Part shown: piece after piece, positions 44,450 to 53,904 of the stretch
Position numbering within the stretch: position 1 is the first letter of the stretch
Layout: every line of letters begins with the position of its first letter
From: Sphingopyxis sp. PET50
Lineage (GTDB): Bacteria > Pseudomonadota > Alphaproteobacteria > Sphingomonadales > Sphingomonadaceae
Assembly: GCF_025244705.1 (NCBI RefSeq)
Contig: NZ_CP104207.1
Span: 1,736,001 to 1,800,000, forward strand
DNA length: 64,000 nucleotides
Direction: 5' to 3'
Made by a program: the position numbers and the translations under genes
Notes under the pieces: generated by a model
Told to the model about the DNA's origin: nothing
Databases searched by the model: none
What the model saw: the letters and a program-made list of their open reading frames with translations, nothing else

Positions 44450-45874
44450 GTGACCGAAGCATCGCCCGCGCCGCCGGGTCCGACGATCTTCTATCGTCTC
44501 GTCATCCCGCTGATGATCGCCGAGATCGTCGCCGCGCTCGAACTGACGATGATCTATGCGGCGATGCGCAGCCTGGTCGCCGATTTCGGCGGCACATCGG
44601 CGGCGGGCTGGCTCGTCACCTCCTTCATGCTCTCTTCGGCGGCGGGCGCGGCGCTGTTCGGGCGCCTCGGCGACCTGATGGGACGGCGGCGCATCCTGCT
44701 GTGGGTGCTCGCGCTGTCGACGACCGGATCGCTGATCAGCAGCCTCACCGGCGACCTCGGCTGGCTCATCACCGGGCGCGCGATGCAGGGACTGGCGGGG
44801 GCGATCATCCCGCTCTGTTTCGGCCTGATCCGCGAACGGGTCGCGGCAGAGCGCGTCCCGCTCGGCATCAGCCTCATCTCCTCTTCGGCCAGCATCGCGG
44901 CGGCCTCGGGGCTCGTGATCGGCGGGCTCATCATCGACTATTCGGACTGGTCGATGATCTTCAAGGTTTCGGCGGCGATGGGCGCGATCGCTTTCCTCGT
45001 TGTGACCTTCTGCGTCGCCGCGGATGAAAGGTCGGACCTTGGCGGGGTGCGCGACGATCTGCTCGGCGGCCTGCTGTTCATTCCGGCGGCGCTCGGCCTG
45101 CTGCTCGCGATCGACAACGCGGGACATGCCGGCTTCACCGACCGGATGACGCTCGTCTATGGCGTCATCTCGGCGGTATCCCTCGTCGCCTGGATCGGCC
45201 GCGAACGCAGCGTCGCCAATCCGCTCATCAACGTGCGCCTGCTGGGGGAACCTCGGATCGCCTGGGCCAATATCCTGATGGTGACCATCGCGCTCGGCGT
45301 GTTCCAGGGCGGGCAGATCATGGCGCTGTTCGGGCAGCAATCGCCCGAAACGGGCGTCGGGCTGGGATTGAGCGCCACGCTCGCCGGCTTCCTGCTGCTG
45401 CCCGCCAATATCCTGACCGGCCTCATCTATCCGCTCGTCGCCCGCGCCAACCAGCACTTCGGCCCGCGTCCCGTCGCAACGACCGGCTGCCTGATGGTCG
45501 TCGCCGCCTTCCTCGCGCTCATCGTCTGGCACGACGACATCGTCACCGTGATGCTGCTGCTCGTTGTCCAGTCGATCGGGCTCGGCATCGTCTATGTCAC
45601 CGTGCCGATCGTCATTGTCGGCGCCGCGCCGATGGACCGGGTCAGCGAGGTCACCGGCATGATGGGCGTCATCCGCGCGACCGCGATGGCGATCGGCGCG
45701 CAGACCGTCGCCACCCTGTTGTCGACCGGCGGCGGCCATCACGGCTCTCCCACCGGCGCCTTCCCGTCCGAAGCCGCCTATGAGGGCGTCTTCCTGTTCG
45801 TCGCCGCAACCGCGCTGATCGGCGCGCTCGTGGCGCAGAAGCTGCCGGGGCGCCTGACCGGGCGGCCCGGCTGA
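44450..45874 (+). CDS. MFS transporter, DHA2-like
   Basis: The protein has about 14 predicted membrane helices in roughly 475 residues, with motif A between helices 2 and 3 (GRLGDLMGRRRILLW) and RAMQGLAGAIIPLCFGLIRE, as in the 14-helix DHA2 drug/H+ antiporter group. It may export a toxic intermediate or take up the substrate of the island. GTG 44450 has GGGAGAG at suitable spacing, the ribosome-site style used by nearby genes; ATG 44432 would add six residues. It lies 40 bp after the acyl-CoA dehydrogenase gene. Confidence 0.88.
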   Translation: MTEASPAPPGPTIFYRLVIPLMIAEIVAALELTMIYAAMRSLVADFGGTSAAGWLVTSFMLSSAAGAALFGRLGDLMGRRRILLWVLALSTTGSLISSLTGDLGWLITGRAMQGLAGAIIPLCFGLIRERVAAERVPLGISLISSSASIAAASGLVIGGLIIDYSDWSMIFKVSAAMGAIAFLVVTFCVAADERSDLGGVRDDLLGGLLFIPAALGLLLAIDNAGHAGFTDRMTLVYGVISAVSLVAWIGRERSVANPLINVRLLGEPRIAWANILMVTIALGVFQGGQIMALFGQQSPETGVGLGLSATLAGFLLLPANILTGLIYPLVARANQHFGPRPVATTGCLMVVAAFLALIVWHDDIVTVMLLLVVQSIGLGIVYVTVPIVIVGAAPMDRVSEVTGMMGVIRATAMAIGAQTVATLLSTGGGHHGSPTGAFPSEAAYEGVFLFVAATALIGALVAQKLPGRLTGRPG

Positions 45875-45896
45875 CCATTTCCCGAAAGGATCGCCG

Positions 45897-47054
45897 ATGG
45901 ACGGCCCGCTCGCTCCGCTCTTCTCGCCCTTCGCGCTTCGCTCGCTCAGCCTTGCGAACCGTATCGTCATGGCGCCGATGACGCGCGGTTTCTCGCCGCA
46001 AGGCGTCCCCGGGGCCGATGTCGCGGCCTATTATGCGCGCCGCGCCGACACCGGGCTGATCATCACCGAAGGGGTCGGCGTCGATCATCCGGCGGCGCTC
46101 GGCGGCAGCGGTGTCGATGGCGACAATGCGCCGCATATGTACGGCAAGGCGGCGCTCGAAGGCTGGCGCGGCGTGGTCGATGCGGTGCACGCGGCGGGCG
46201 GGGTGATCATGCCGCAGCTCTGGCATCAGGGCGTGATGCGCGAGATGGGCACCGGCCCCCATCCCGACGTCGAATCGGTGCGTCCGTCGGGCATCTGGGG
46301 TCCGCTGGACCGGACCGCGATGGTGTCGCCCGCCTATAGGGAGGCGGTGGCGGCAAAGCCCGGCCGGCCGATGACCGACAGCGAGGTCGGCGACGTGATC
46401 GAAGGGTTTGCGCGCAGCGCGCGCTGGGCGATGGAAACCGGCTTCGACGGCATCGCGATCCACGGCGCGCACGGCTATATGGTCGACAATTTCCTGTGGG
46501 ACGGCACCAACCGGCGCACCGACCGCTGGGGCGGCGATCACCGGGGACGCACCGCCTTCGCCGCCGAACTGGTGCGCGCGGTGCGCCGCGCGATCGGCCC
46601 CGAACCGGTGATCAACTTCCGCTTCTCGCAATGGAAGCAACAGGACGTCCGCGCGCGGCTCGCCGACACGCCGGGGCAGCTCGAAGAGGTGCTGGGGCCG
46701 ATTGCGGATGCCGGGGTCGATATCTTCGACGGCAGCCAGCGCTATTTCGACCGGCCCGAATATGAAGGATCACCGCTCAACCTCGCCGGCTGGGCGAAGA
46801 AGCTGACCGGCAAGGCATCGCAGACGGTCGGCGGCGTCGGTCTGTCGTCGGGCGTCTATGATTCGAAAAGGACCGGCGGATCGGATGCGGCGCGCGAGAA
46901 TGTCGAACGGGCGGCCGCGCGGCTCGACCGCGGCGAGTTCGATCTTGTCGGGGTCGGCCGTGCGCTCCTGCACGACCCGCAATGGACGCGCCGCATCCGC
47001 GAGGGCGCAGATTTGCTGCCCTTCGACGAAAATTCGCGGTTCGTCCTGACCTGA
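45897..47054 (+). CDS. NADH:flavin oxidoreductase, old yellow enzyme family
   Basis: A 385-residue FMN TIM barrel: NRIVMAPMTRGF at the N-terminus, GVIMPQLWHQG, FDGIAIHGAHGYMVDNFLW with the substrate-binding His pair (HGAHG), and RTDRWGG followed by RVVGVGRA-like LVGVGRALLHDPQW at the phosphate end. Members reduce activated C=C bonds such as enones. It lies between the MFS and SDR genes of one operon and is intact, unlike its paralog at 49516. Confidence 0.93.
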   Translation: MDGPLAPLFSPFALRSLSLANRIVMAPMTRGFSPQGVPGADVAAYYARRADTGLIITEGVGVDHPAALGGSGVDGDNAPHMYGKAALEGWRGVVDAVHAAGGVIMPQLWHQGVMREMGTGPHPDVESVRPSGIWGPLDRTAMVSPAYREAVAAKPGRPMTDSEVGDVIEGFARSARWAMETGFDGIAIHGAHGYMVDNFLWDGTNRRTDRWGGDHRGRTAFAAELVRAVRRAIGPEPVINFRFSQWKQQDVRARLADTPGQLEEVLGPIADAGVDIFDGSQRYFDRPEYEGSPLNLAGWAKKLTGKASQTVGGVGLSSGVYDSKRTGGSDAARENVERAAARLDRGEFDLVGVGRALLHDPQWTRRIREGADLLPFDENSRFVLT

Positions 47055-47079
47055 CGGTCCTATCGGGAAGGGAGAGATT

Positions 47080-47871
47080 ATGGCAGGGCCATTGGAGGGC
47101 CGCACCGCGATCGTCACCGGCGCCGGACGCGGCATCGGGCGCGGCATCGCGGTCGAGCTGGCGCGCGAGGGCGCGCAGGTCGTCGTCGCCTCGCGCTCGC
47201 AGGGCAGCATCGACGAGACGCTGGCCGAGATCGCCGCCGACGGCGGCATCGGGGTCGGGCAGGTCTGCGACGTCGGCGACCGCGACCATATCGAAAGGGC
47301 GGTCGCGGGCGCGGTGGACCGCTTCGGCGGCCTCGAAATCCTGGTCAACAACGCGCAGAGCTTCGGCACCGCCGAACAGCCCGCGCCGACCCCCGTCATC
47401 ACCCCGCTCGAGGATTTCAACGACGGCGAATGGGACCGCACCTTCGCCACGGGCCCGACCGCGACCTATCATTTCATGAAGGCCGCCTTTCCCCATCTCA
47501 AGGCGTCGGGTGCCGGACGCATCATCAACTTCGGCTCCTATTGGGGACAAGTCGGTTATGAAGGCTCGGCGGCCTACAATGCCGCCAAGGAAGCGATCCG
47601 CGGCCTGACCCGCACCGCCGCGCGCGAATGGGGCCGATACGGCATCACCGCGAACGTCATCAATCCGGCGATCGCCTCGGATGCGCTCAAGAGCTTCGTC
47701 GCCAACCAGCCCGAGCAGGCGCAGAGAGCGGTCGAGACGATCCCGATGCGCCGCTACGGCGACATCTATGCCGACGGCGGACGCCTCGCGGTGTTCCTCG
47801 CAAGCGACGACGCCGGTTTCCTGACCGGCATGACCTTCCAGGCCGACGGCGGCCTGTTCATGGCACCATGA
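47080..47871 (+). CDS. SDR family oxidoreductase
   Basis: A 263-residue SDR with GAGRGIGRG (about residues 13-21), NNAQSF in the NNAG position, Ser in NFGSYWGQVG and YNAAKEA (Y-x3-K). GGGAGAG precedes the ATG. The following gene's ATG overlaps its stop by 4 bp. Confidence 0.92.
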   Translation: MAGPLEGRTAIVTGAGRGIGRGIAVELAREGAQVVVASRSQGSIDETLAEIAADGGIGVGQVCDVGDRDHIERAVAGAVDRFGGLEILVNNAQSFGTAEQPAPTPVITPLEDFNDGEWDRTFATGPTATYHFMKAAFPHLKASGAGRIINFGSYWGQVGYEGSAAYNAAKEAIRGLTRTAAREWGRYGITANVINPAIASDALKSFVANQPEQAQRAVETIPMRRYGDIYADGGRLAVFLASDDAGFLTGMTFQADGGLFMAP

Positions 47872-48635
47872 CGGCCGGTACCTTCTCGGGCCAGGTGGCA
47901 CTCGTCACCGGCGGCGCCTCCGGGATCGGCGAAGCGATCGTCCGGCGTCTCGCCGCCGACGGCGCGCGCGTCCTGTTCACCGACATCGACGAAGCGGCGG
48001 GCGAGCGGGTCGCTGGCGCGGCGCCCGAGACGACCCGCTTCCTGCACGCCGATGCGACCAGCGAGGCGGATGCCGAACGCAGCGTCGCCACCGCCCTCGC
48101 CGTCCTCGGCCGGCTCGACATCGCGGTCAACAATGTCGGCAATTTCGGCGCCGGCGACACGGCCGGCGCGGGACTCGAGGACACAGCGGTCGAAGCGTGG
48201 GACAACACGCTGCGCCAATGCCTGACGAGTTGCATGCTCGGCATGAAATATGCGCTGCCGCCGATGCTCGCGGCGGGATCGGGCAGCATCGTCAACATCG
48301 CCTCGCTCGCGGGCATCCGTGTGACGCGCTACGCCTCCTATGCCTATCACGCCGCCAAGGCGGGCGTGGTGCACCTCAGCGAGGCCGCGGCGGTGCTCTA
48401 TGCGACACGCGGCATCCGCGTGAACGTCGTCGCGCCGGGGCTGACGCTGACGCCCAATGTCGCGGGCGCCATGCCCGAAGAGCTACGGGCATCGCTGGTC
48501 CGCGAATTCCATCCGTCGCAGCGCATGGTCGCGCCCGAGGAAATCGCCGACGCTGTCGCCTGGGCGGCGGCCCCCGGCGGCGCCGGGGCAACGGGCCTCG
48601 TCATCCCCGTCGATGGCGGCTGGTCGGCGCGATAG
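47868..48635 (+). CDS. SDR family oxidoreductase
   Basis: A 255-residue SDR with GGASGIGEA, NNVGNF in the NNAG position, Ser in VNIASLAG and YHAAKAG (Y-x3-K). It ends VIPVDGGWSAR, the typical SDR C-terminus. It is the last gene of the operon that starts at 41311, followed by an intergenic repeat. Confidence 0.92.
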   Translation: MTAGTFSGQVALVTGGASGIGEAIVRRLAADGARVLFTDIDEAAGERVAGAAPETTRFLHADATSEADAERSVATALAVLGRLDIAVNNVGNFGAGDTAGAGLEDTAVEAWDNTLRQCLTSCMLGMKYALPPMLAAGSGSIVNIASLAGIRVTRYASYAYHAAKAGVVHLSEAAAVLYATRGIRVNVVAPGLTLTPNVAGAMPEELRASLVREFHPSQRMVAPEEIADAVAWAAAPGGAGATGLVIPVDGGWSAR

Positions 48636-48666
48636 GGTTTTTCTGTGCGGGGTTCCGACACGAAAA

Positions 48667-48776
48667 GCCCCTCCCCCCTTGAGGGGGAGGCCGGGTGGGG
48701 GTGCTCCGGCGCCAGCGTGGACGCGAGACCTGCCGGTCTCGCTCCCCTCCCCAACCCCTCCCCGCCGGGGAGGGGC
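48667..48776. repeat. Intergenic composite repeat, second of three
   Basis: It contains CCCTCCCCCCTTGAGGGGGAGG, GGGTGGGGGTGCTCC, a GAGACC/GGTCTC hairpin and CCCAACCCCTCCCC with a final CCGCCGGGGAGGGG hairpin. The layout (hairpin, G-rich block, spacer, C-rich block, hairpin) is that of the elements at 11.48 and 60.92 kb. Confidence 0.7.
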
Positions 48777-48871
48777 GATTATGCTAACTAGAGCGGCGTG
48801 CGTTTAATCTGCAACGCCCCTTGCCCGTTCGTGTCGAGCTCTTCGACTGCCTTGCAAGGGCTTGGGATCGG

Positions 48872-49441
48872 TCAAGGCAGGCTCGTCACCCTGCCCCGCG
48901 CGTCGGCGTGCTGCGCCCAATAATCGCCCCAGCTTTCGTCCGATTGCGGCAGTTCGCAGGTAAAGCGATCCTCGCGCCCCGGCCATGTGTTGAAATCGAG
49001 CGACCGCGGCGCCTCGCGCGGGTCGCCGACGAACAGGAAGCGCGGTCGGCGGCCGAGGAAATGCCAGCCCCCCTCCACCCGCACATAACGGTCGAAATAG
49101 ACCATCAGATTGACGATCCAATGGTCGCCATCCTCATGCTCCGCCCGGCAATAGACGGTACCGCGCGCGCTGTCGGGCTCGATGTCGGTGATCACATGGC
49201 CGACGATCTGGTGAAAGCTGCGATAGAAGCCCGCAAGCACCGGACCATAGAAAGCGCGCGCACCCTCCGCCCCGGCGCCATGATCGCCGAAGCGCGTCTG
49301 CGGCGCGAACAATTCGCCCAGGTCGGCAAGGTTGCGGCTGTCGACGGCGCGCGCATAACGCGACGCAAGTTGCTGGATGGCCAGCTGCGCCTCGACCTTT
49401 TCCAGCCGCCGCACCCATTGTTCCGTTGTCCCGTCCACCAC
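48872..49441 (-). CDS. SnoaL-like / nuclear transport factor 2-like protein
   Basis: The 189-residue protein has the NTF2-like cone fold of SnoaL_4 proteins: LAIQQLASRYARAVDSRNLADLGELFA at the start, then GHVITDIEPDSARGTVYC and WHFLGRRPRFLFVGD. Members are small isomerases, hydratases or unknown auxiliary proteins of degradation clusters. It is divergent from the old-yellow-enzyme gene, with a GTATAC site between them. Confidence 0.85.
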   Translation of the reverse strand: MVDGTTEQWVRRLEKVEAQLAIQQLASRYARAVDSRNLADLGELFAPQTRFGDHGAGAEGARAFYGPVLAGFYRSFHQIVGHVITDIEPDSARGTVYCRAEHEDGDHWIVNLMVYFDRYVRVEGGWHFLGRRPRFLFVGDPREAPRSLDFNTWPGREDRFTCELPQSDESWGDYWAQHADARGRVTSLP

Positions 49442-49466
49442 CGACTCCCTCTTGCCACCAGATTAT

Positions 49467-49482
49467 ATCAGTATACTATTTA
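49467..49482. promoter_or_regulatory. GTATAC-centred operator-like site
   Basis: ATCAGTATACTATTTA lies between the divergent SnoaL-like gene (start 49441) and the old-yellow-enzyme gene (start 49516). It is the third GTATAC-cored site upstream of island genes. Confidence 0.45.
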
Positions 49483-49515
49483 AACGAGGTAAGACGAACA
49501 AGGGGAGAGTCCGAT

Positions 49516-50829
49516 ATGCTGCAGACCGCGACCATCCGCACCGCCGACGACGCCGGGCCGCGCGGAAACCGGGGGCGCGAAAGCCGGCGGCCCGGCGAAC
49601 GGCAGCGCCGCGCGGCCGCTGGACGTGTCCCCGCTGTTCACGCCGCTCCAGATCGGCCGCCTGACGCTGGGCAACCGTTTCGTGATGGCGCCGATGGGGC
49701 GCGGCTCGGCAAGCGATGGCGTGCTGTCGCCCGCCTATGCCCCCTATTATGCGCGCCGCGCCGCGGGCGGCGCCGGGCTGGTGATCGGCGAGGCGACCGC
49801 GATCGACCATCCGACCGCGATGCACATGCGGACGAGTTCGACCATATACGGCCAGGGTGCGGAGGCCTGGGCAAAGGTCGCCGACGCGGTGCATGCCGCG
49901 GGCGGCGCCTTCATGCCGCAGATCTGGCACGCCGCGCTGATGCGCTCGCCCTATCCGGCCGAAGACCCGAAGCTCGAGATGGTCAACCGCCATCTCAAAT
50001 CCATGGGGCCGTCGGGACTTTATATGCCGGGCCTGATCGATCCGTCGCTGACCCCGCCCGATCCGGTGCAGGTCGAGGAGCCGATGACGGCCGCCGAGAT
50101 CGACGAATGCATCGCCTCCTATGCTCGCGCCGCCGCGACCGCGATGGCGATCGGCTGTGACGGCGTGAACATCCACGGCGCGCACGGCTATCTGATCGAC
50201 GAATTCCTGTGGTCGCGCTTCAACCGCCGCACCGACAAATATGGGGGGAGCATCGCCAACCGGGTGCGCTTCGCGGTCGAGGTCGTCGCCGCGTGCCGCG
50301 CCGCGACCGCCCCCGACTTTCCGATCATGCTGCGCCTGTCGCAATGGAAGCAGCAGGATTATCGCGCCCGCATCGCCGAGTCCGCGGGCGAACTCGCCGA
50401 TATCGTGGTGCCGCTGGCGGAGGCGGGCGCCGACCTGTTCGATTGTTCGACCCGCCGCTTCTGGGAGCCCGAATTCGCGGGATCGGACCTCAGCCTGTCG
50501 GGCTGGATGAAGCAGCTGACGGGCAAGCCGACGATGATGGTCGGATCGCTGGGCATCGCCAGGGAGGTGCTCGAAAAGGACGCGATGGCCGCGCTGCGCG
50601 CCGTCGCCGCGGGCGGCAAGGCGGCCGCGCTCGGCCGAAGTCGCGACGATCGACGGCCCGCCGCACATGCTCGAAGAGGCGCTGCGGCGTTTCAACCGCG
50701 GCGATTTCGACCTGCTGGGCGTGGGCCGGATGATGATCGCCAACCCCGATTTCGCGAACCGCGTCCGCACCGGCGACTATCGCCGGCATGCAGGTCTATC
50801 GCACCGAGCATCTGATGACGCTCGAATGA
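49516..50829 (+). pseudogene. Old yellow enzyme family oxidoreductase, three frameshifts
   Basis: ATG 49516 has GGGGAGAG upstream, but its frame must shift near 49600 to reach SPLFTPLQIGRLTLGNRFVMAPMGRG. Two more shifts occur at 50632 (GCGCTCGGCC) and near 50784 (TATCGCCGGC). Removing one base at each gives 436 codons ending VYRTEHLMTLE at 50829. The core has HGAHGYLIDEFLWSRFNRRTDKYGGS with the His pair and ends LLGVGRMMIANPDF. It is a paralog of 45897-47054, so it probably reduces a related enone. As written it is broken at both ends. Confidence 0.75.
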
Positions 50830-50896
50830 TCCGGCGCCTCTAGCCCTCACTCACCGGCGGCGCGAAAGGCGCGGTGACGGGCGCGAAACGCGCCGG

Positions 50897-51658
50897 CTAG
50901 CCCTCGCGCTTCGCCGCCAGCGCCTCGGCGAAATCGGGGCCGTGCAGCGTCTCGCGCGTCAGCGCCGCCGCCTTCGCCCGCGCCGCCTCGAACGTCTCGC
51001 CGTCCGCATCGCGGAGCTGGCGCTTGATCAGCGCGAAACTCGACGGCGCGCCCTCCGCCAGTTCGGCGGCATAGCCAAGGGCGGCATCGCGAAAGCCTTC
51101 GCGCGGCAACAGGCGCGAAACAAGGCCCTTGGCAAAGGCTTCCTCGGCGGCGACGCGCCGCGCCGACATCAGCATTTCGGCGGCATGGCCGGGACCCACC
51201 AGCCGCGACAGCGACCAGGCGAGCCCGCCCTCGGCGCACAGCCCCAGATTCGCGAAGGGCGCGACGAACACCGCATCGTCGGCGGCGATCCGGATGTCGG
51301 CGGCGCAGGCGAGCGCGAGGCCGATCCCGGCGCACGCCCCGTGGATGGCCGCGATCACCGGCTTGGGGAGCAGCATCAGCCCGTCGTAGCGCAGCCCGCC
51401 CGACCCCGAATTGGGGGCGGACGGATCGTCGGACAATTCTCCGAGCACCTGCATGTCGGCCCCGGCGCAAAAGGCGCGGCCCGCGCCCGCCAGCAGGACG
51501 ACCCGCACCTCGGGATCGGCCCCCGCCCGCGTGAACGCCGCGGTCAGCCCGCGCGACAGGCCGCCGTTCGACGCATTGAGCCGTTCGGGGCGGTTGAGCG
51601 TGATCCGCGCAACGCCGCCTTCGACCGCATAGAGGACGACATCCCGCTCCTGCCCCAT
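50897..51658 (-). CDS. Enoyl-CoA hydratase/isomerase family protein
   Basis: A crotonase-fold protein of 253 residues with GRAFCAGADMQVLG (about residues 59-72), HGACAGIGLALACAADIRIA and CAEGGLAWSLSRLVG. It ends EALAAKREG at a TAG (50897-50899). The frame beyond the TAG remains open to a second TAG at 50842, reading PARFAPVTAPFAPPVSEG, which resembles the usual xRPxRF tail of the family, so the first stop may be secondary. The ATG directly follows the stop of the acyl-CoA dehydrogenase gene. Confidence 0.88.
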   Translation of the reverse strand: MGQERDVVLYAVEGGVARITLNRPERLNASNGGLSRGLTAAFTRAGADPEVRVVLLAGAGRAFCAGADMQVLGELSDDPSAPNSGSGGLRYDGLMLLPKPVIAAIHGACAGIGLALACAADIRIAADDAVFVAPFANLGLCAEGGLAWSLSRLVGPGHAAEMLMSARRVAAEEAFAKGLVSRLLPREGFRDAALGYAAELAEGAPSSFALIKRQLRDADGETFEAARAKAAALTRETLHGPDFAEALAAKREG

Positions 51659-52736
51659 CTACCAGCCCGCAAAATCGGCCGCGCGCAGCCGGTGACGGCT
51701 CGGCGACCCCATCCATGTCCAGTCGAGCATCGCCCGCTTCATATAGATATGCGTGTCATGCTCCCAGGTGAAGCCGATGCCGCCGTGCGCCTCGACCGTG
51801 TCGCGCGTGACCTGAAGATAGGTGTCGGTCAGATGCGCCTTGGCCTGCGCCGCGGCATGCGCGGCCTTGTCGGGCAGCTTGTCCCAGGCATGCGCCGCAT
51901 ACCAGTACAGCCCGCGCGCCGGTTCGGTCGCCAGCGCCATTTCGACGAGCTGGTATCGCAGGCCCTGAAAGCCCGCGATCGGCTGGCCATATTGTTCGCG
52001 CACGCGGGCGTAATCGACCGACATCGTGACGCAATGCTCGGCCCCGCCAAAGGCATCGGCGGCGAGCAACACCGCCGCGGCATCGACCAGCCGGTCGCGC
52101 GCCGGCAGCCCGCCGGCGAGCAGTTCGGCCGCCGCGCCGTCGAACGTCACGGTATCGACCGGACGCGTGCGGTCGCCGCTGTCGATCCGCCGCGCCGTAT
52201 AGGCCGCGCCCTTCTCGACCAGCGCCAGCCCTTCGGCGACGCCGACGACGATCAGGTCGGCCTCGGCGGCATTGGGCACCAGCGTCTTGGTGCCGCTGAT
52301 CCCGCCCGCCGCCGTCAGCCGCCAGTCGTCGGGGAACCAGACGCCCTGCCCTTCGCCGAACGCCACCGTCGCCAATATCTCGCCGCTCGCCAGCCTAGGC
52401 AGCCAGGCGGCCTTTTGCGTGTCGCTGCTTAGCCAGCGTGATCGCAACGATCGCCAGCGTATGCCCCAGCCAGGGGACCGGCGCCGCATAAGCGCCGAGC
52501 CGTTCGGCGACGATCGCCAGATCGACCATGTCGAGGCCAAGCCCGCCATAAGCCTCGGGCACGAAGATCGCGGGCAGGCCGAGTTCGACCAGCCCCGCCC
52601 ACAGATCGGCGTCGAACTGCGCGTCGCCCTCGACGTCGAAGATCCTGTGGACGCGCTGCGGGTCGCAGCGGTCGCGCAGCAGATCCCCGGTCGCCGACAG
52701 AAAGGCGAGTTGGTCGTCCGAAAGCAGGAAGTTCAT
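51659..52736 (-). pseudogene. Acyl-CoA dehydrogenase, short subunit (pair 3), frameshifted
   Basis: It starts MNFLLSDDQLAFLSATGDLL and has VPEAYGGLGLDMVDLAIVAERLGAYA in the first frame. From about 52430 the +1 frame carries QKAAWLPRLASGEI, VREQYGQPIAGFQGLRYQLVEMALATE and the catalytic HGGIGFTWEHDTHIYMKRA. One removed base (GCTAAGC to GCTAGC) gives 358 residues. It overlaps its partner by 4 bp and abuts the enoyl-CoA hydratase gene. The Glu of GFTWEHD is present. Confidence 0.8.
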
Positions 52737-53904
52737 GCGCCCGCTCCCTGCGCCTTGTCGCGCGGCAGGCCGAGGCTGCGCTCGGCGATGATGTTGCGCT
52801 GGATGTTCGACGTGCCGCCGGCGATCGACATCGACAGCGAGATCATGAAGCGTTCGATCCATTTGAGCCGCGCCCCGCCCATGTCGGTGAAATCATCCTC
52901 GATGATGTCGCGCGCGAGCTTGGAAATCCGTCCCGCAAGCTCGGTCATGTACAGCTTCGGCATCGTCTGGAACGGACCGATGTCGCGGCCGTGCATGTCG
53001 TGCGACGTCGCGCGATAGGTCGAGTAAGTGAGCGACATCAGCTGCCCCTCGATCGCGGCGAGTTCCTCGCGGATGCGCGGGTCCCTGATCGCTCGGCCGC
53101 CCGTCGCGCTCGACCTCCTTCGCCATCTTCACCAGGTCGCGGAACATCGACAGGCTCCAGGTCATCGACGAGATACCCGACCGTTCGTGCTTCAGCGTCG
53201 AGCGCGTGACGGTCCACCCCTGTCCGCGCTCGCCGACCAGCATGTCCGTCGGCGTCTCGGCGTTGTCGAAGAAGACCTCGTTGAATTCCTTCTGCCGCGT
53301 CATCTGGACCAGCGGGCGCACGGTCACCCCCGGCTGGCGGATATCGACCAGCAGATAGGAGATGCCGGCATGTTTCGGTGCCTCGGGCTCGGTCCGCACC
53401 AGGCAGAACATGTGCGTCGCCTTGTGCGCATGGGTGGTCCAGATCTTCTGGCCGTTGATGATCCATTTGTCGCCGACCAGCTCGCCCCTGGTGCGCAGCG
53501 AGGCGAGGTCGGACCCGGCGTTGGGTTCCGAAAAACCCTGCGCCCAGACGATGTCGCCGCGCAGCGTCGGCGCGATAAAGCGCGCCTTCTGCTCCTCGGT
53601 GCCCCATTCGAGCAGGGTCGGGACGACCAGGCCGTTGCCGGGAATGCGCCCGGCCGGCGCCCGCGCCCTGGTCAGCTCCTCGCGGATGATCTCCGCCTTG
53701 CCGATGTCGGGTGCCTGTTCGCTGCCGCCGAAACGTTTGGGAATCGAGCGATGGAGATAGCCGCGCTCGGTCGCCGCGATCACGAACGCCCGCTCATTCT
53801 CGCGCGACTTCGCATCGCCGTCGGCGGGCGGCCAATGTCGAGCCGATGAAATCGCGCACCTCCTGACGAAAGGCGTCATATTCCGCCCCGAAGCCCAGTT
53901 CCAT
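52733..53904 (-). pseudogene. Acyl-CoA dehydrogenase, long subunit (pair 3), two frameshifts
   Basis: ATG 53904 begins MELGFGAEYDAFRQEVRDFIGSTLAA. A +1 shift near 53827 leads into the main frame, with WAQGFSEPNAGSDLASLRTRG, INGQKIWTTHAHKATHMFCLVRT and LVDIRQPGVTVRPL. A second shift at 53094 (ATCGCTCGGCC on the plus strand) leads to the C-terminus IAGGTSNIQRNIIAERSLGLPRD. Two removed bases give 389 residues. It pairs with 51659-52736. A 9-bp GGATTGAGG acts as ribosome site. Confidence 0.8.

Noticed and set aside
50897-50899. TAG read as pyrrolysine or suppressed in the enoyl-CoA hydratase gene
   Set aside because: No pyl genes or suppressor tRNA are visible, and other genes here also end in TAG. 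A mutation or sequence error is simpler.
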